This document shows positions 10,401-21,444 of a stretch of 64,000 nucleotides of DNA, in pieces. Location of the stretch: the NCBI GenBank assembly GCA_023376005.1, contig CM042152.1:70001345-70065344 (forward strand), written 5' to 3'. The notes beneath the pieces were generated by a model. The model ran no database searches. It was given only the letters and a program-made list of their open reading frames with translations, and had not been told where the DNA came from. The stretch comes from Doryteuthis pealeii. Taxonomy: Eukaryota; Mollusca; Cephalopoda; Myopsida; Loliginidae. Both the position numbers and the translations under genes were made by a program. The stretch's first letter is position 1. Each line of letters opens with the position of its first letter.

Positions 10401-11160
10401 ATTAGAGGTATACTTAATTTTGGACTATTAGAGTTTTCTAAAAAATACTATGTAATAATATTTGTTTTGATTGTGTAATATTCTGCTAGAAATATTAAAA
10501 TTGAGGGTCCTATGGTTTAGAAAATAATTTTTGTTAAAAGAATTGTTATATTGATAAATTCGGAGGTTTTTTTGGTGCGGGTTTTGTTTCTTAAACTTTT
10601 ATTTATTTTTATCTAATTAAAATTATCCTTAAAAGGAAAAAAAGTATTTAAATAATATTTTCTGATTCCCAGAGATAATACGAATCTAATTTTAATGATT
10701 AAAAAAACTATTCTCCCAAATCTCTGGAAATAATCTAGGGAAGTAGAGCCAGTTAATGTTTTATGGAACTTAATCCTCTTTGGGTCTTTTTTTATCTTCT
10801 TCTGTCAACTTTTACAGTTGAACTCACCATATTTTTTGTTTGTCTTCCATTTTAGAAAATATTTCATCATTTAAGGGAAGAAAAAAAAAAAAGATATTCA
10901 CCTTCCAGACAATATATTCAATAATTGTACAAAAAGAAAAATACGTCAGTTTTCTATCTTCAAGTTTGCTTTGTTATTTTTGTTTTTTTCAATTCTTACT
11001 GGGCACCATATACTGCTGGCCTTGTGCCACATCTATTCTAAGCTCAGTAAATAGTTATGTCAAAATGATCTACATATATTAGAAAATGCTAGATATATTT
11101 ATTCATATATGTACTGAGTATACTTTATACATTATTGGATAAAAAATATATTGTATAAAC
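10401..11160. other. AT-rich spacer, no gene
   Basis: A short open frame around 10840-11082 has no recognisable motif and starts in AT-rich sequence. I see no splice-flanked exon. Confidence 0.35.
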
Positions 11161-11559
11161 ATTTTTAAAGTTATTAGCAAAGAATTAATCACAAATTAGG
11201 ATATCAAATCAAGGAAGATAAAGTTCTAAGAAATTTTCTTTGTTTTTTGTAGTTTTGAGAATTTTCTTTTTAGAAAATTATGACTTTTTGCTACAAGTTC
11301 AGGGAACTTTGAGAACAATAATCAAGGAAAATAATTATTCATTGCAAACTAAGCATAAATAAATAAACAAGAAATAGATGCTTTTTAGGGGGTAAATTAT
11401 TTAAACTCAAAATGACATAGACCTTTTTCAGCTGCAAATATAATTTTGGACATAATAAAAAAACAAAAACAGTGAAAAAAACTGAATCATTTTTTATTGT
11501 TGCCATAAATTTTAATGAAAACTCAATGGCTTAGACACATATTTTTTCCCTACATGGTT

Positions 11560-12440
11560 TTATACTAAATTCATTCCTTTTATTTTTATACTAAAATCAT
11601 TCCTTTCATTTTTATTTTTTATTTTTATACTAAACTCATTCATTTTTTTTATACTAAACTCATTCATTTTTATTTTATACTAAACTCATTCCTTTCATTT
11701 TTACTAAATTCATTCATTTTTTTAAAATTCATTCATTCTTTTATTTTATACTAAATTCATTCTTTTCATTTTTTACTAAACTCATTCATTTTATTTTTAT
11801 ACTAAATTTATTCATTCCTTTCATTTTTATACTAAATTCATTCATTTCTTTTATTTTATACTAAATTCATTTTCTTTTTTTTATACTAAATTCATTCATT
11901 CTTTTATTTTCATACTAAACTCATTCCTTTCATTTTTATACTAAACTCATTCCTTTCATTTTTATACTAAACTCATTCCTTCATTTTTATACTAAACTCA
12001 TTCCTTTCATTTTTATACTAAAAATTCATTCATTTTTATACTAAACTCATTCCTTTCATTTTATACTAAATCATTCATTTTTATACTAAATTCACTTTTA
12101 TTTTTTATACTAAACTCATTCCTTTATTTTTATACTAAACTCATTCCTTTTATTTTTACTAAACTCATTCCTTTATACTTTCATTTTTATACTAAACTCA
12201 TTCCATTTATTTATACTAAAATTTTTATACTAAACTCATTTATTTTTATACTAAACTCATTCCTTTTATTTTTATACTAAACTCATTCCTTTTATTTTTA
12301 TATCATTCCATTTTTTTATAATAAACTCATTCCATTTTTATAATAAACTCATTCCTTTCATTTTTATACTAAACTTATTCACCTCTTTATAATTTTATAC
12401 TAAATTCATTCCTTTTATTTTGTATTAAACTCATTCATTC
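11560..12440. repeat. AT-rich minisatellite array 3
   Basis: Dozens of units containing TTTTTATACTAAACTCATTC, in the same orientation as array 1, forming the inner end of the right arm of the inverted block. Confidence 0.9.
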
Positions 12441-13479
12441 GAATAATTGATTTTAACGGCATGTCAAACCATGTAGGTTTATTTCATGCCTAGTGACTAG
12501 AGAATCACACTCATTGTTCATTCATATTTACATTTTTGTGTTGTTTCTTAATAGATTATTTTCCAACTGACACAGTACTATACAAATAATTTTTAAACCC
12601 ATCCATTTGACCAAAAGATAATTACAGGATTTGTTTGATAAATATAACTAATTCATTTATTTAACAGATGGCTGATTTAGTTTACAAAAACAAAAATGGA
12701 AAACTCAACATTAAAAACAGATTTATGGCCAAGTTTTCTGGTTTTACTGCATTCTAAACAGAACAAGATTTAAAAAGAAATAAATATTTTTTTTTGTTTG
12801 TAAAGGAGGGTAAACCATCAAACCTCAAAATAACATAGACCATTTTCAGCTACAACTATAGTTGTGGACAAAAAATAATAAATGAATAAATAAACAGTGA
12901 AAAAACTGAAGCATCTTTTATTATTGACACAAATTTTAATGACACACATAGGAAGTGATTATTTTCCTTGATTATTGTTCTTAAAGTTCCCTTAATTGTA
13001 ATAAAAAGTCATGATTTTCTCTTCTCAGTTGATATCCTAATGTGGGATTAATCCTTTGCTAATGGCTTTAATTATTTCATATATTTGTCTAAGCCATTGA
13101 AGTTTTATTAAAATTTGTGGTAATAATAAAAAAAATAATTCAGTTTTTTCACTGCCTGCTTTTGTTCCAATTTTTTTTCTTTTTTTTTTTTTATTCATTC
13201 CAGTGTAAAAACTGGACAATTTTTATTATTGCCACAAATTTTAATGAAACTTCAATGGCTTAGACACATATAGGAAGTGATTATTTTCCTTGATAATGGT
13301 TATCAAAGTTCTCTTATTTGTAGCAAAAAAGTTATAATTTTCTAAAAAGAAGAAAATTCTCAGAAATTCTAAAAGAAAATAAGAAATATCTTGGAACTTT
13401 CTTTTCCTTGATTTGATATCCTAATTTGTGATTAATCCTTTGCTAATGATTTTAATACTGTATATACAATATATGTTTG

Positions 13480-13860
13480 CATACCTTATATAACTGCATT
13501 GAACCCTTACGGCAAAATACAATTGAATATAATCATGATCATTACCTGCCAAAGAGAAGATAGATGATAGGCTAACATCTAAACATTTTTTTTTTCTTGA
13601 ATAGTATGCAATCTACCCACACTACCGTTGTGATCTACTGTTAGGTTACGATTGACGTATTAGGCAGCCCTGCCATATGCATAGTTTCAATTTTGAAGAT
13701 CTAATTCTTAGATAAAATATTAGGTATCAACCTATATGGAAGTCATGATTTTTTTTGTGTTTTTTTTTTTTCAATTTGAAAGATGAAACATTAAACAAAC
13801 TCCCGGTGAATTCAAAATAATTTCAGTATAATTATAAAAGTAGTTTATTATTTTCACTCC
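13480..13860. other. Unassigned sequence
   Basis: No exon or known repeat recognised, apart from poly-T runs near 13585 and 13755. Confidence 0.35.
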
Positions 13861-13867
13861 TTTTGAG

Positions 13868-14047
13868 TTTTTCACATCAGCATTAGCTGATGGTATTTCA
13901 CTGGAGGCTGAGTGACAACAAGTCTCCTCGGGTCTCCAGGACTCTTCTGAGTATTCTAGCCAATTGCAGCAGTGCAGTAGTCTGGATGGTCTCAATTCTT
14001 CCTCTGATTCCCAGATCCTCCAGTCTTTTTCCAATTTTATTGGGACC

Positions 14048-14055
<8 letters not shown>
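13868..14055 (-). pseudogene. LINE reverse-transcriptase C-terminus fragment (LINE-K)
   Basis: Minus-strand translation gives the end of a non-LTR retrotransposon ORF, with IRGRIETIQTTALLQLARILRRVLETRGDLLS. This matches the copy at 15240-15620 with scattered changes. It is cut by an (ATT)n tract at 14047-14080 where the upstream coding sequence would continue. Dead copy. Confidence 0.65.

Positions 14056-14080
<25 letters not shown>
14047..14080. repeat. (TTA)n microsatellite
   Basis: Pure trinucleotide run interrupting LINE-K sequence. Confidence 0.9.
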
Positions 14081-14129
14081 ATCTATATATTAATATGTGT
14101 GTTCCTAAATCTTCCATCTGTTATCATCC

Positions 14130-14635
14130 TGCAACACCCTCTAGTTAAAAATGAGACCGTCTAAATTGTTCAAGATGCAATGCAAAAATATAAATCCAGA
14201 TTACCTGGTGCTGCTTAATCACAGATTTATTATTTGTCCCATTTTATTTCACCCAATTTAAAAAATGAAACATTCCAAATAGTCTTGCATTGCTTAAATG
14301 CTTAACATGAAATTAAAATGAATTGAAAAAAGAAAGAAAGTTACATGTTTGTTTTATTTGTAATGTTGAAATTGTGAATTACAGAATATATTTTGGTAAT
14401 TAATGTAAATATTTTAAATGCCTCCCTTCCCCCAGATTTTTATCAGCAAATCAGTGTAAATATTTTACAACTCCCTTTTTAAGAAAGAGTGAGAGTGATT
14501 TAAATCAAGATTATCATATCTTTTACATATTGAACTATTTAGCAATAGCTCTTAAGTAAACATGTCAAATATTGTGATAATTAAATTATCATACTATGGT
14601 ATATCCACAGGTCCTGCTAGTTATTATTATTATTA
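14130..14635 (+). repeat. 3' part of a dispersed element ending in CCTGCTAGT
   Basis: Matches 53010-53380 over several blocks (AATGCAAAAATATAAATCC, TATTTAGCAATAGCTCTTAA, GGTATATCCACAGGTCCTGC). It is non-coding and possibly the 3' region of a retroelement. Confidence 0.6.
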
Positions 14636-14760
14636 TTATCATTATTATATTATATTATATTATATATATATATATAATATAATAATGATAATAATAATAA
14701 TAACTAGCAGGACCTGTGGATATACCACAGTATGATAATTTAATTATCACAACATTTGAT
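14565..14760. repeat. Near-perfect palindrome, arms about 95 bp
   Basis: From about 14565 the sequence runs into the (ATT)n/(TA)n centre near 14668 and returns as its reverse complement to 14760. The arms contain the TATATCCACAGGTCCTGC terminus of the preceding element, so it looks like two inverted element ends meeting at a microsatellite. Confidence 0.85.
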
Positions 14761-14947
14761 ACTCTGCACCGCACTGACGGACCTAACAAAGGCATCCAAC
14801 CTAGCCACCCGAAGTGTTCGCAGTCACTGCACCAGAGATTTCAGATATTGCCATTCAAAATTGTGCCGCTCAACCACTCACGCAGTTGCAGGGGAAAAAA
14901 AGTGGACATCGTCTTTAGTAGACGGAAGGATGCCAACACATATACAT

Positions 14948-15012
14948 AAGTTAGGGTAGTGTGGACATGGAGTCAACATGGTGTTGACTCCATGTCTGCG
15001 CTACCTTAACTT
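14948..15012. mobile_element. Small palindromic MITE
   Basis: Arms of about 30 bp starting AAGTTAGGGTAG and meeting at ACATGG/TGTTGACTCC. The same left end recurs at 23557-23590, showing that it is a dispersed element. Confidence 0.65.
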
Positions 15013-15069
15013 AAATATAAATGCTCTATCAATGATATTGAGCACTATCTACCCACAAACATAACAACC

Positions 15070-15102
<33 letters not shown>

Positions 15103-15110
15103 ATATATAA
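15070..15110. repeat. (TA)n microsatellite
   Basis: Two TA runs. Confidence 0.9.
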
Positions 15111-15239
15111 ATGTTATAAAAGTGTTATATTATCAAAAATTTATAATCCAATGTCTGCAGATTTAAAATTAATGAATAATAGGAATTCATAGTAATGTGT
15201 GTTTTTCTTCTTGTTTGCACTTAGTGAGTTTTTCACACC

Positions 15240-15620
15240 ATTGCAACCTGAATGTATTTCACAGGAGTCTGAGTGACAACAAGTCCCCTCTGCTCTCCAG
15301 GACTCTTCTGAGTATTTTAGCTGATCTCAACAATGCTGTTGTCTGGATGGTCTCAATTCTTCCTCTGATTTCCAGTTCCTCTAGTCTTTTTTCTAAATTT
15401 TTGGGGAGCCATTCCAAGTACAACAACTACAATTGGTATCACTTTCATCCTCATATTCCACAGTTTTTTTCAATTCTTGAGCAAGGTCCATGTATTTGTC
15501 TATCATTTCGTTTTCTTTCATCTTAACCCTGTGATCTGCTGGAACTGCAAAATCTACCAGTTGACAAGTTCTCTTTTTCTTGTTAATCAATACTAGGTCT
15601 AATCTTCTGGCTGAGATAAG
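15240..15620 (-). pseudogene. LINE reverse-transcriptase C-terminus fragment (LINE-K), longer copy
   Basis: Minus strand encodes NKKKRTCQLVDFAVPADHRVK, then a region with DKYMDLAQELKK, then after frameshifts IETIQTTALLKSARILRRVL. This order is a well-known C-terminal segment of non-LTR retrotransposon polyproteins in marine invertebrates. Frameshifts and stops make it non-functional. Related fragments are at 13868-14055 and 58722-58945. Confidence 0.75.
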
Positions 15621-15621
15621 G

Positions 15622-15660
<39 letters not shown>
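15621..15660. repeat. (ATT)n microsatellite
   Basis: Thirteen or so ATT units abutting LINE-K. Confidence 0.9.
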
Positions 15661-15681
15661 AGAGTTATTATAGAGAGAGGG

Positions 15682-15936
15682 GGCATCTGAGGTAATGGTT
15701 ATCAGGGAAATGAACACAGGTTCAAATCCTGGATGAGGCCGTTTGCATTTCAGGTAGCGCTAATACCCTTGGGAAAGGTATGCATCCAACTATTCTCTCT
15801 CCAGCTATGGGTAAATAGTAGGTAATACTAGGATCTTTAGCCTTGGTTAGGCAACCAGTCTAGGAGAGGGAAAACTCTGAATTCAAACTGCTTAAGAAAT
15901 TGATCTTGTGTCACATCCTACTTGTGCAGAGGGGTC

Positions 15937-15940
<4 letters not shown>
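15682..15940 (+). repeat. tRNA-derived SINE, family B, copy 1
   Basis: The head carries a B-box-like AGGTTCAAATCCTGG. The body has the family landmarks TAGCGCTAATACCC and AACTCTGAATTCAAAC, ending in GTGCAGAGGGGT and a (TA)n tail. Confidence 0.85.
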
Positions 15941-15976
<36 letters not shown>

Positions 15977-16198
15977 ATGCACATATATATAATAAAAGTA
16001 TTATAAGTTATAGTATTATTGGTTTGAAATTAGTGAATGGTGGTAATTCAAAATAATATGTATTTATTTAAATATTATTGTAAAAGTATTTTATTATTAT
16101 CATCAGCTTTTTTGGGTTTCTCACAATAATTCACTGGATTTTTACCCAAAATGTAGATTGAGTGAAGCTTGTGATTATATATATATATATATATATAT

Positions 16199-16487
16199 AT
16201 TTACCAACCCCTCTGCATGAGCAGGATGCGACACAGGGTCAATTTCTTAAGCGGAGTTTATCAGGTTTGAATTCAGAGTTTTCCTTCTCCTAGACCGGTT
16301 GCCTAACCATGGTTAAAGAGCCCAGTCTGCCCTACTATTTATCCATAGCTGAGGGAGAGCAGGATTCATACCTTTCCCAAGAGGTATTAGCGCTAAGTGA
16401 AATGCAATTACCATGTCCAGGATTTGAACTCGGTGCAACGAGTCCATTTCCCAAGACTTTAACCATTACACCATGCGCTTCACAAGC
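16199..16487 (-). repeat. tRNA-derived SINE, family B, copy 2
   Basis: Full-length minus-strand copy. The tRNA-like head near 16487 has an A-box region (GTAATGGTTAAAGTC) and a B-box (GAGTTCAAATCCTGG). The 3' end abuts (TA)n at 16177-16200. Confidence 0.9.
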
Positions 16488-16608
16488 TTGTGATTATAGG
16501 CATTCTATAAATTTATGTTTTTTGCTGCTTCATTTATTTATGTTGTAAAAGCATAGAAAATGGCCATTATTCCTTTCAAACTTTGCTTTTGTGCCCTTTA
16601 TAACACTA

Positions 16609-17001
16609 CTAGTAGCGGCTACCCAGTGTGCCTGGGTAGAGGGTTTTTTTTTAGTTAGTCCCACAGATCCATTATTACTGAATTGTGAGTTGAATCCTCA
16701 TGGGATGCCCCATTGAAATCCCCATGTAAAAAAAAAATAGACCTTGCTACTCTGAAAAGAAATGTTAATGTCTACTATCTAAAATATTAAATGAAAAAAA
16801 AATCCATGCTGTTATCATTTAAATTTTATTTTCTAATTATCTTCACGAATATAAATCAAATCTCTATTATTTTTACTCAAAAACCAAGCCCTGGTGATAT
16901 TTAAGGTGTATATATATTTACTTTGTCGTTAATTGTTTTATTTTTTAAGTTTCCTCAGGACATACATATACACACAACTGCCCTTTATATATACGTATAG
17001 A
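16609..17001 (-). mobile_element. Non-autonomous Helitron, copy 3 (both ends intact)
   Basis: On the minus strand it begins TCTATACG and ends with hairpin CTACCCAGG/ACTGGGTAG, then CCGCTA and CTAG. It is flanked by A on the left and T on the right of the + strand, the AT insertion site expected of Helitrons. 393 bp, no coding capacity. Body shared with copies at 1221, 1567 and 38210. Confidence 0.85.
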
Positions 17002-17510
17002 TGGCCATTATTCCTTTTAAAATTTTCTTTTGTACCCTTTATAATACTATATAACAACAAATTTTGTTCCTGGATAATAATTGATATTTCTTAATTGCTT
17101 ATGTTGTAATTGTATAGAAAATGGCCCCTATTCCTTTCAAACTTTGCCTTTTGTATCCTGGGTAATGAAAATTAGAAATTAACCTATTTTCTATGTAAAA
17201 ATGGGCAAATTTGCACCTTTTCATTTATATAAAGTTGAATAAAACAACATATGAATCAAAATTAACATTAATTTATAGAAAAAATGTTTAGAAGCGAGTG
17301 GTTCCTCTAGATTTGCAACTGTAATGTATATCACTTTCTCATATGAGAGCCCCACCAAATGTAACCTCCTATTATGTTTTGAAAATTTCATTACCCAAGT
17401 CACAAAAGCAAAGATTGATGAGAAAAATAGGTCTTTTCTATTTACTTTAGGCGTAAGAAATTGGGAAATAACACTTTCTTCATAGGAACAAGAAAAAGCT
17501 AAGAATTGTG
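17002..17510. other. Intron-like sequence
   Basis: Contains a partial repeat of ATGGCCATTATTCCTTT (16560, 17002 and 17117), suggesting local duplication around the Helitron. No gene. Confidence 0.4.
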
Positions 17511-17511
17511 A

Positions 17512-17637
17512 TTCACAGTGTAATTACATGTCAGCCTATGGACTTATTAATACACTCTTATATATATATATATATATATATAAATTGTGTTACATAGTGT
17601 AATTATATGTTAGCCTATGGACTTATTAATATGGTCT

Positions 17638-17668
<31 letters not shown>
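17512..17668. repeat. Tandem duplication of a 75-bp unit with (TA)n
   Basis: Two direct copies (17512-17582 and 17587-17668) sharing AGCCTATGGACTTATTAATA, each ending in a TA tract. Confidence 0.85.
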
Positions 17669-17673
<5 letters not shown>

Positions 17674-17689
17674 TTAAATATTTATTTTT

Positions 17690-18130
17690 CACACAATTTC
17701 AAATTTCTAAAATAGTGTTTTATGCTGTCCCTTGGGCTTTTTATTTTAAATAAAACACAAGAAAATATTGAACTATTGAGATTTGAACCCTTTAGAGAAA
17801 TTTTTTTTTTTTTATGGGAAGAAAAATGATGTTGTGTATGTGTGTTCACACAGAAATCAATTATCAGCACCGAGAAATGATTTTTCCCGTGGAATGAAAA
17901 GCAAGATATGGAAATATTTTGCAGTAAAAAAAAAAAAAAAAAATAAGATAAAAAAAAAAGCCTCATTTCTAGATGTGTATGCTTTCATGATAATGTTACA
18001 TCACCATTAAGCTATGTAATGATATCTCCCATCTTTCCAGCAGGGCTATGAGATTTTTTTTTTTCTTTGTTTTTTGAATTTTTGATAATCTAGATGCAAA
18101 ATTTATCACAGTAACAAAACAAAATGAATT
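17690..18130. other. Unassigned AT-rich sequence with A/T runs
   Basis: Poly-T at about 17803, poly-A at about 17925 and poly-T at about 18055. No gene recognised. Confidence 0.35.
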
Positions 18131-18139
18131 TGTATATAT

Positions 18140-18890
18140 TTAGGGTCCACTTCCCTCTTATTATTTTTCTTTCTTTTTCCTTTTTTCACTGTTCTTCAAA
18201 AATTAAATTACTTTTTTTTTCTATCTTTCTCTTTATTCTTTCTTTTTCTGCTGTTATTCAAAAATGAAATTATTCTTTCTTTTTCCACTATTCTTAAAAT
18301 CATTCTTTTTTTCTTTCTCCTTTTTCACTATTCTTCAAAAATGAATTTCTTTTTCTTTTACTTTTTTCTTTCTTTTCCCACTATTCTTCAAATCATTCTT
18401 TTTCGTTTGCCCATCTATGGGTTAAATAGAAAAACATGAGTTTATAAACAAAATGGGATTATCAATCAAGAATGAGTCTATTTCAAAACTTTGTCGGCAT
18501 TAAATGACCCACTGAGGTTGATATGCCGTAAAAAAAACCAAACCAAAATCTTTTTCGTTTTTCTTTCTTTTTTTCACTATTCTTCAAAAATGAATTTCTT
18601 TTTCTTTCACCTTTTTTTTTCTTTTCCCACTATCTTCAAATAATTCTTTTTCGTTTTTCTTTCTTTTTTTTCACTATTCTTCAAAAATGAAATTATTTTT
18701 CACTCACCTATTTCTTGCTTTCTTTTCCAACTATTCTTCAAATAATTCTTTTTCCTTTTTCTTTCTTTTTTTTCACTATTCTTCAAATCATTATTTTTCA
18801 TTTTTTTTTTTTTTTTTTTTTTTTTTCACTATTCTTCAAAAATGAAATTATTTTTCTTTCACTTTTTCTTTTTCCACTATTTCAAATAAA
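18140..18890. repeat. T-rich minisatellite
   Basis: Imperfect tandem units of about 35-60 bp with TTTCACTATTCTTCAAAAAT and TTTCTTTCTTTTT. Interrupted at 18405-18545 by a family C tail. Confidence 0.85.
18405..18545 (+). repeat. Family C retroposon, 3' end
   Basis: Contains CCATCTATGGGTTAAATAGA and the terminal hairpin (GGCATTAAATGACCC ... GGTTGATATGCCGTAAAA). 5'-truncated and inserted in the T-rich array. Confidence 0.8.
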
Positions 18891-18939
18891 AGTTAAATAA
18901 ATATCTCATCTACAGAAAGTGATGTCTATATATGCATAA

Positions 18940-19410
18940 GAAAGGCATTGACTGCTATAGAGATTATCAATCATATGGAAATCTGATCTCACTAATAAGA
19001 TAAAGTGAGAATTTAGCAGTATCAGTGCTACTATAAGGCTGCACCACTTGGACTCAAATGAAGTGCTTAAAGAAAAAGCTAGATGGGAACTACACAAGGA
19101 TGTTGCACGCTGCCTTGAATAAATCTTGGAAGAAACATCCCACAAAAAACAGGTGTACCGGCTCCTGCCTCCTATCACACAAACCATCCTGGGGAGACAA
19201 ACAAGACATGCTGGAGACTGTTGGAGAAGCAAGGATGAACTTATAAGTGATTTTCTGTTATGGACACCTACACATGGACACACCAGTGTAGGCTGACCAG
19301 CAAAAACGTATATCAGTCAGCTCTGTTTGGATTCTGGATACTGTGTGAAAGACCTGCCAGTTGACAAATAAGACTCATGGGAATTTGTGCCAACAACACA
19401 AACTGATGAT
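18940..19410 (+). pseudogene. LINE reverse-transcriptase C-terminal fragment (LINE-A)
   Basis: Several frames show a familiar endonuclease-reverse-transcriptase C-terminus: a YGCTTW-like region is damaged (codon for Y is a stop), then CLKKKLDGNYTRMLHAALNK, then after a frameshift RQTRHAGDCWRSKDEL and LLWTPTHGHTSVG. Stops and frameshifts make it dead. The best-preserved sister copy is at 39915-40400. Confidence 0.75.
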
Positions 19411-19534
19411 GCGAATCCTCACACTTGATTTATTTGATCCCTTCGTACTGCGTTCAGTTAGTTTAGACATCCTTGTGCATAATGGAAACAACTTTTATAT
19501 CTTAATTTGCAAATATGCAGGTATTCCCTAAGCT

Positions 19535-20095
19535 AAGCCGCCCCATCAGCTGCGGCTGTAGAATACACCAACTGCACCTCTGCAGAGGAGTAAGTCCCCC
19601 CCTTAATGGGGCCACCATTAAATTTCTTCAAAACATTCCCCTAGGAAGCTGGGGCAGAAGAATAAACCAACTGCACTTCAGCAGAGGGATAAAATCCCCC
19701 AATGGGGCCACCTGTTGGCTGTGGGTGGTGACCTATGATGCTTAAGGATGGAATCTTGGTGGCTGAACAGTCTATGACATGCAACACTCCACTTTGGCTC
19801 TTACTTAGGCTAGACGGCCGGTTGGAGAGGGACTCTCTGATCACTCGGCTAGTAATATCAAGCCCTAGCACCTATATGATTATCCTAATCCTATGGTCCT
19901 TATGGCTAGTCCCCAACCCTTTTTATCATATATCTGCGAGAAGGCAGTGGCTGAGGGTCTTAGTATCCTGGGTATGACATTAAACTCTGATTGTGAAGTT
20001 CCTATTCTGGAACTCTGGGGAATTACTCCCAGGTCCATTCTGACTCAGTGGTAGTACCTATTAGGGTCCTATCTATGGGTTAAATAGTTCTTATT
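19535..20095 (+). repeat. Family C retroposon, long copy with duplicated 5' head
   Basis: Landmarks in order: GCAGAGGGATAAAATCCCCC, GATGCTTAAGGATGGAATC, GCACCTATATGATTATCC, CAGTGGCTGAGGGTCTTAG, CTATGGGTTAAATAG. The 5' head (GAATACACCAACTGCACCTC) is present twice, at about 19560 and 19660. The 3' hairpin tail is missing. No coding capacity is retained. Confidence 0.8.
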
Positions 20096-20099
20096 TGTA

Positions 20100-20530
20100 T
20101 TTTATCGGGGGGCAAAAAATTTGAAATATCTAAATTAATTTGCCGATTAAAAAAAAAAAAAAAAACGAGAAATAGCCCTCAGTAAAAGTTTGTCCATTTC
20201 TGTCATCATCAAGGAAAAGCATAGAGTGAATAAATAAAGGCAAGAATCCAAAACAACAAAAATATATATATCCTTTTATTTCTCTGAATTTTTAAAATAA
20301 GGTTGATAATTTGGATTATTCACAGTATTGTCCTCATCTTTATTGTTATTTGTACCAGTGATGCTGATAGCTTTTTGATTTAGTGCGTCCTGGAACACAC
20401 ATATTTGCTTTGAATGAATCCCTGGGAAAATTTATGGGTCCCAACTAAAGCCGTCTTATTCCTATCTTGTAACATATCCTGTGAAATTCATTTCTAAGAA
20501 ACTATTGAAATGTATTTACAGTTAACTTGA
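20100..20530. other. Intron-like sequence with an element edge
   Basis: A poly-A run at about 20150. 20300-20350 is an inverted copy of the ACAATAAAGATGAGGACAAT segment that follows the hammerhead-like cores. No gene. Confidence 0.4.
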
Positions 20531-20569
20531 AATGGTGAGGGAAGAAAAAAGAAAAACACTGGGATGCAT

Positions 20570-20755
20570 GGATACGATTTTACTGTGTCCTTTTAGATTT
20601 TTGTGCGTCAGGGACACAGGACGCGTACCTATCAGCATTTCAGCTGTACAACATAATACCTGAAGAAGGCCGGAGGGCACATCAGCCGAAACGTTGTACA
20701 GATAACAATAAAGATGAGGACAATAGTCTGAATAATCCAAATAATACATGTTTTC
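20570..20755 (+). repeat. Retroelement terminal fragment with hammerhead-like core
   Basis: About 185 bp whose second half recurs at 20920-21020 (+), 23885-24030 (inverted and direct) and 27400-27480 (-). Landmarks: GGGCACATCAGCCGAAAC and AACAATAAAGATGAGGAC. Confidence 0.7.
20660..20698 (+). ncRNA. Hammerhead-like core with short stem III
   Basis: CUGAAGA, extra A, stem II GGC/GCC, GAAA, 2-bp stem III AC/GU with loop GUU, then A (GUA triplet). A very short stem III is a known trait of hammerheads in Penelope-like elements. CTGTACAAC at 20643-20651 is the exact complement of GTTGTACAG at 20693-20701, an alternative pairing. Confidence 0.5.
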
Positions 20756-20936
20756 TTTTCAATTATATTTTGTCGAATTTAGGTGAAAATGGTGAGAATA
20801 ATACAGAAAAGACTTCCTTCAAAACAGGAAAAACTGAGATCAAGAGAGTAGAAATATTATTTGGGGGATATTTTCAATTATGGCAATACCGTGTAATTTA
20901 CAAGAAATACCTGAAAAAATACCTGACAAGAAATAC

Positions 20937-20975
20937 CTGAAGAAGGCCAGAGGGCACATCAGCCGAAACATTGTA
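20937..20975 (+). ncRNA. Hammerhead-like core, sister copy
   Basis: Same arrangement as 20660-20698: CUGAAGA, extra A, GGC/GCC, GAAA, AC/GU with loop AUU, then A. Confidence 0.5.
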
Positions 20976-21306
20976 CAGATAACAATAAAGATGAGGACAA
21001 TAGTCCGAATAATACAAATAATACATATATATCCTTTTGTAGTAACGACTGTCTGAGGGCTGGGGGCAAGTTATTCAGACCTCAGTATGTGAAATGCAAA
21101 TTATTTTCCTGCTTAAAGTGCGATGACTATCTATTCATGAATGTCATGTATGCTTCATTGAATTTGTGTTCACTTCTCTGAGTGAAATACTAATGACTCA
21201 CAAGCCCAAGAACTATGGATATAATCGGTGAGGTGGAACAGTCATCTGTGAAACAAGATGATGTCCTGGCGCCATCTGTTGGTGGAATTCTACATCTTTA
21301 CTTACC

Positions 21307-21337
21307 CCCCCCCCCCACACACACACACAACACACAC
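21307..21337. repeat. Poly-C plus (CA)n
   Basis: A run of about 13 C followed by CA repeats. Confidence 0.9.
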
Positions 21338-21444
21338 TGCTTATTCTGATTTCTTCTCTGCAGAAGTCCCTATTTACCTGTAAGCAGAATATGTAGAAAA
21401 TGTGATAACACTTATGGAATTAGGGTCAAGTCACACTTAAAGCG

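Larger units (their letters stand above)
6955..13480. repeat. Complex block with long imperfect inverted repeats
   Basis: 7240-7740 matches the reverse complement of 12430-12970. The minisatellite 7735-8330 matches the reverse complement of 11560-12440. 11160-11545 is partly reverse-complementary to 13070-13450 and partly a direct copy of 12840-12970. The whole looks like a duplicated and inverted repeat domain with minisatellite at the inner edges. No coding capacity is evident. Its origin (transposon or segmental inversion) is unknown. Confidence 0.7.

Noticed and set aside
16309..16548. 79-residue + strand frame
   Set aside because: Lies across an antisense SINE B copy.
18140..18890. CRISPR-like array
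   Set aside because: Repeats are T-rich and variable without unique spacers, and the genome is clearly animal.
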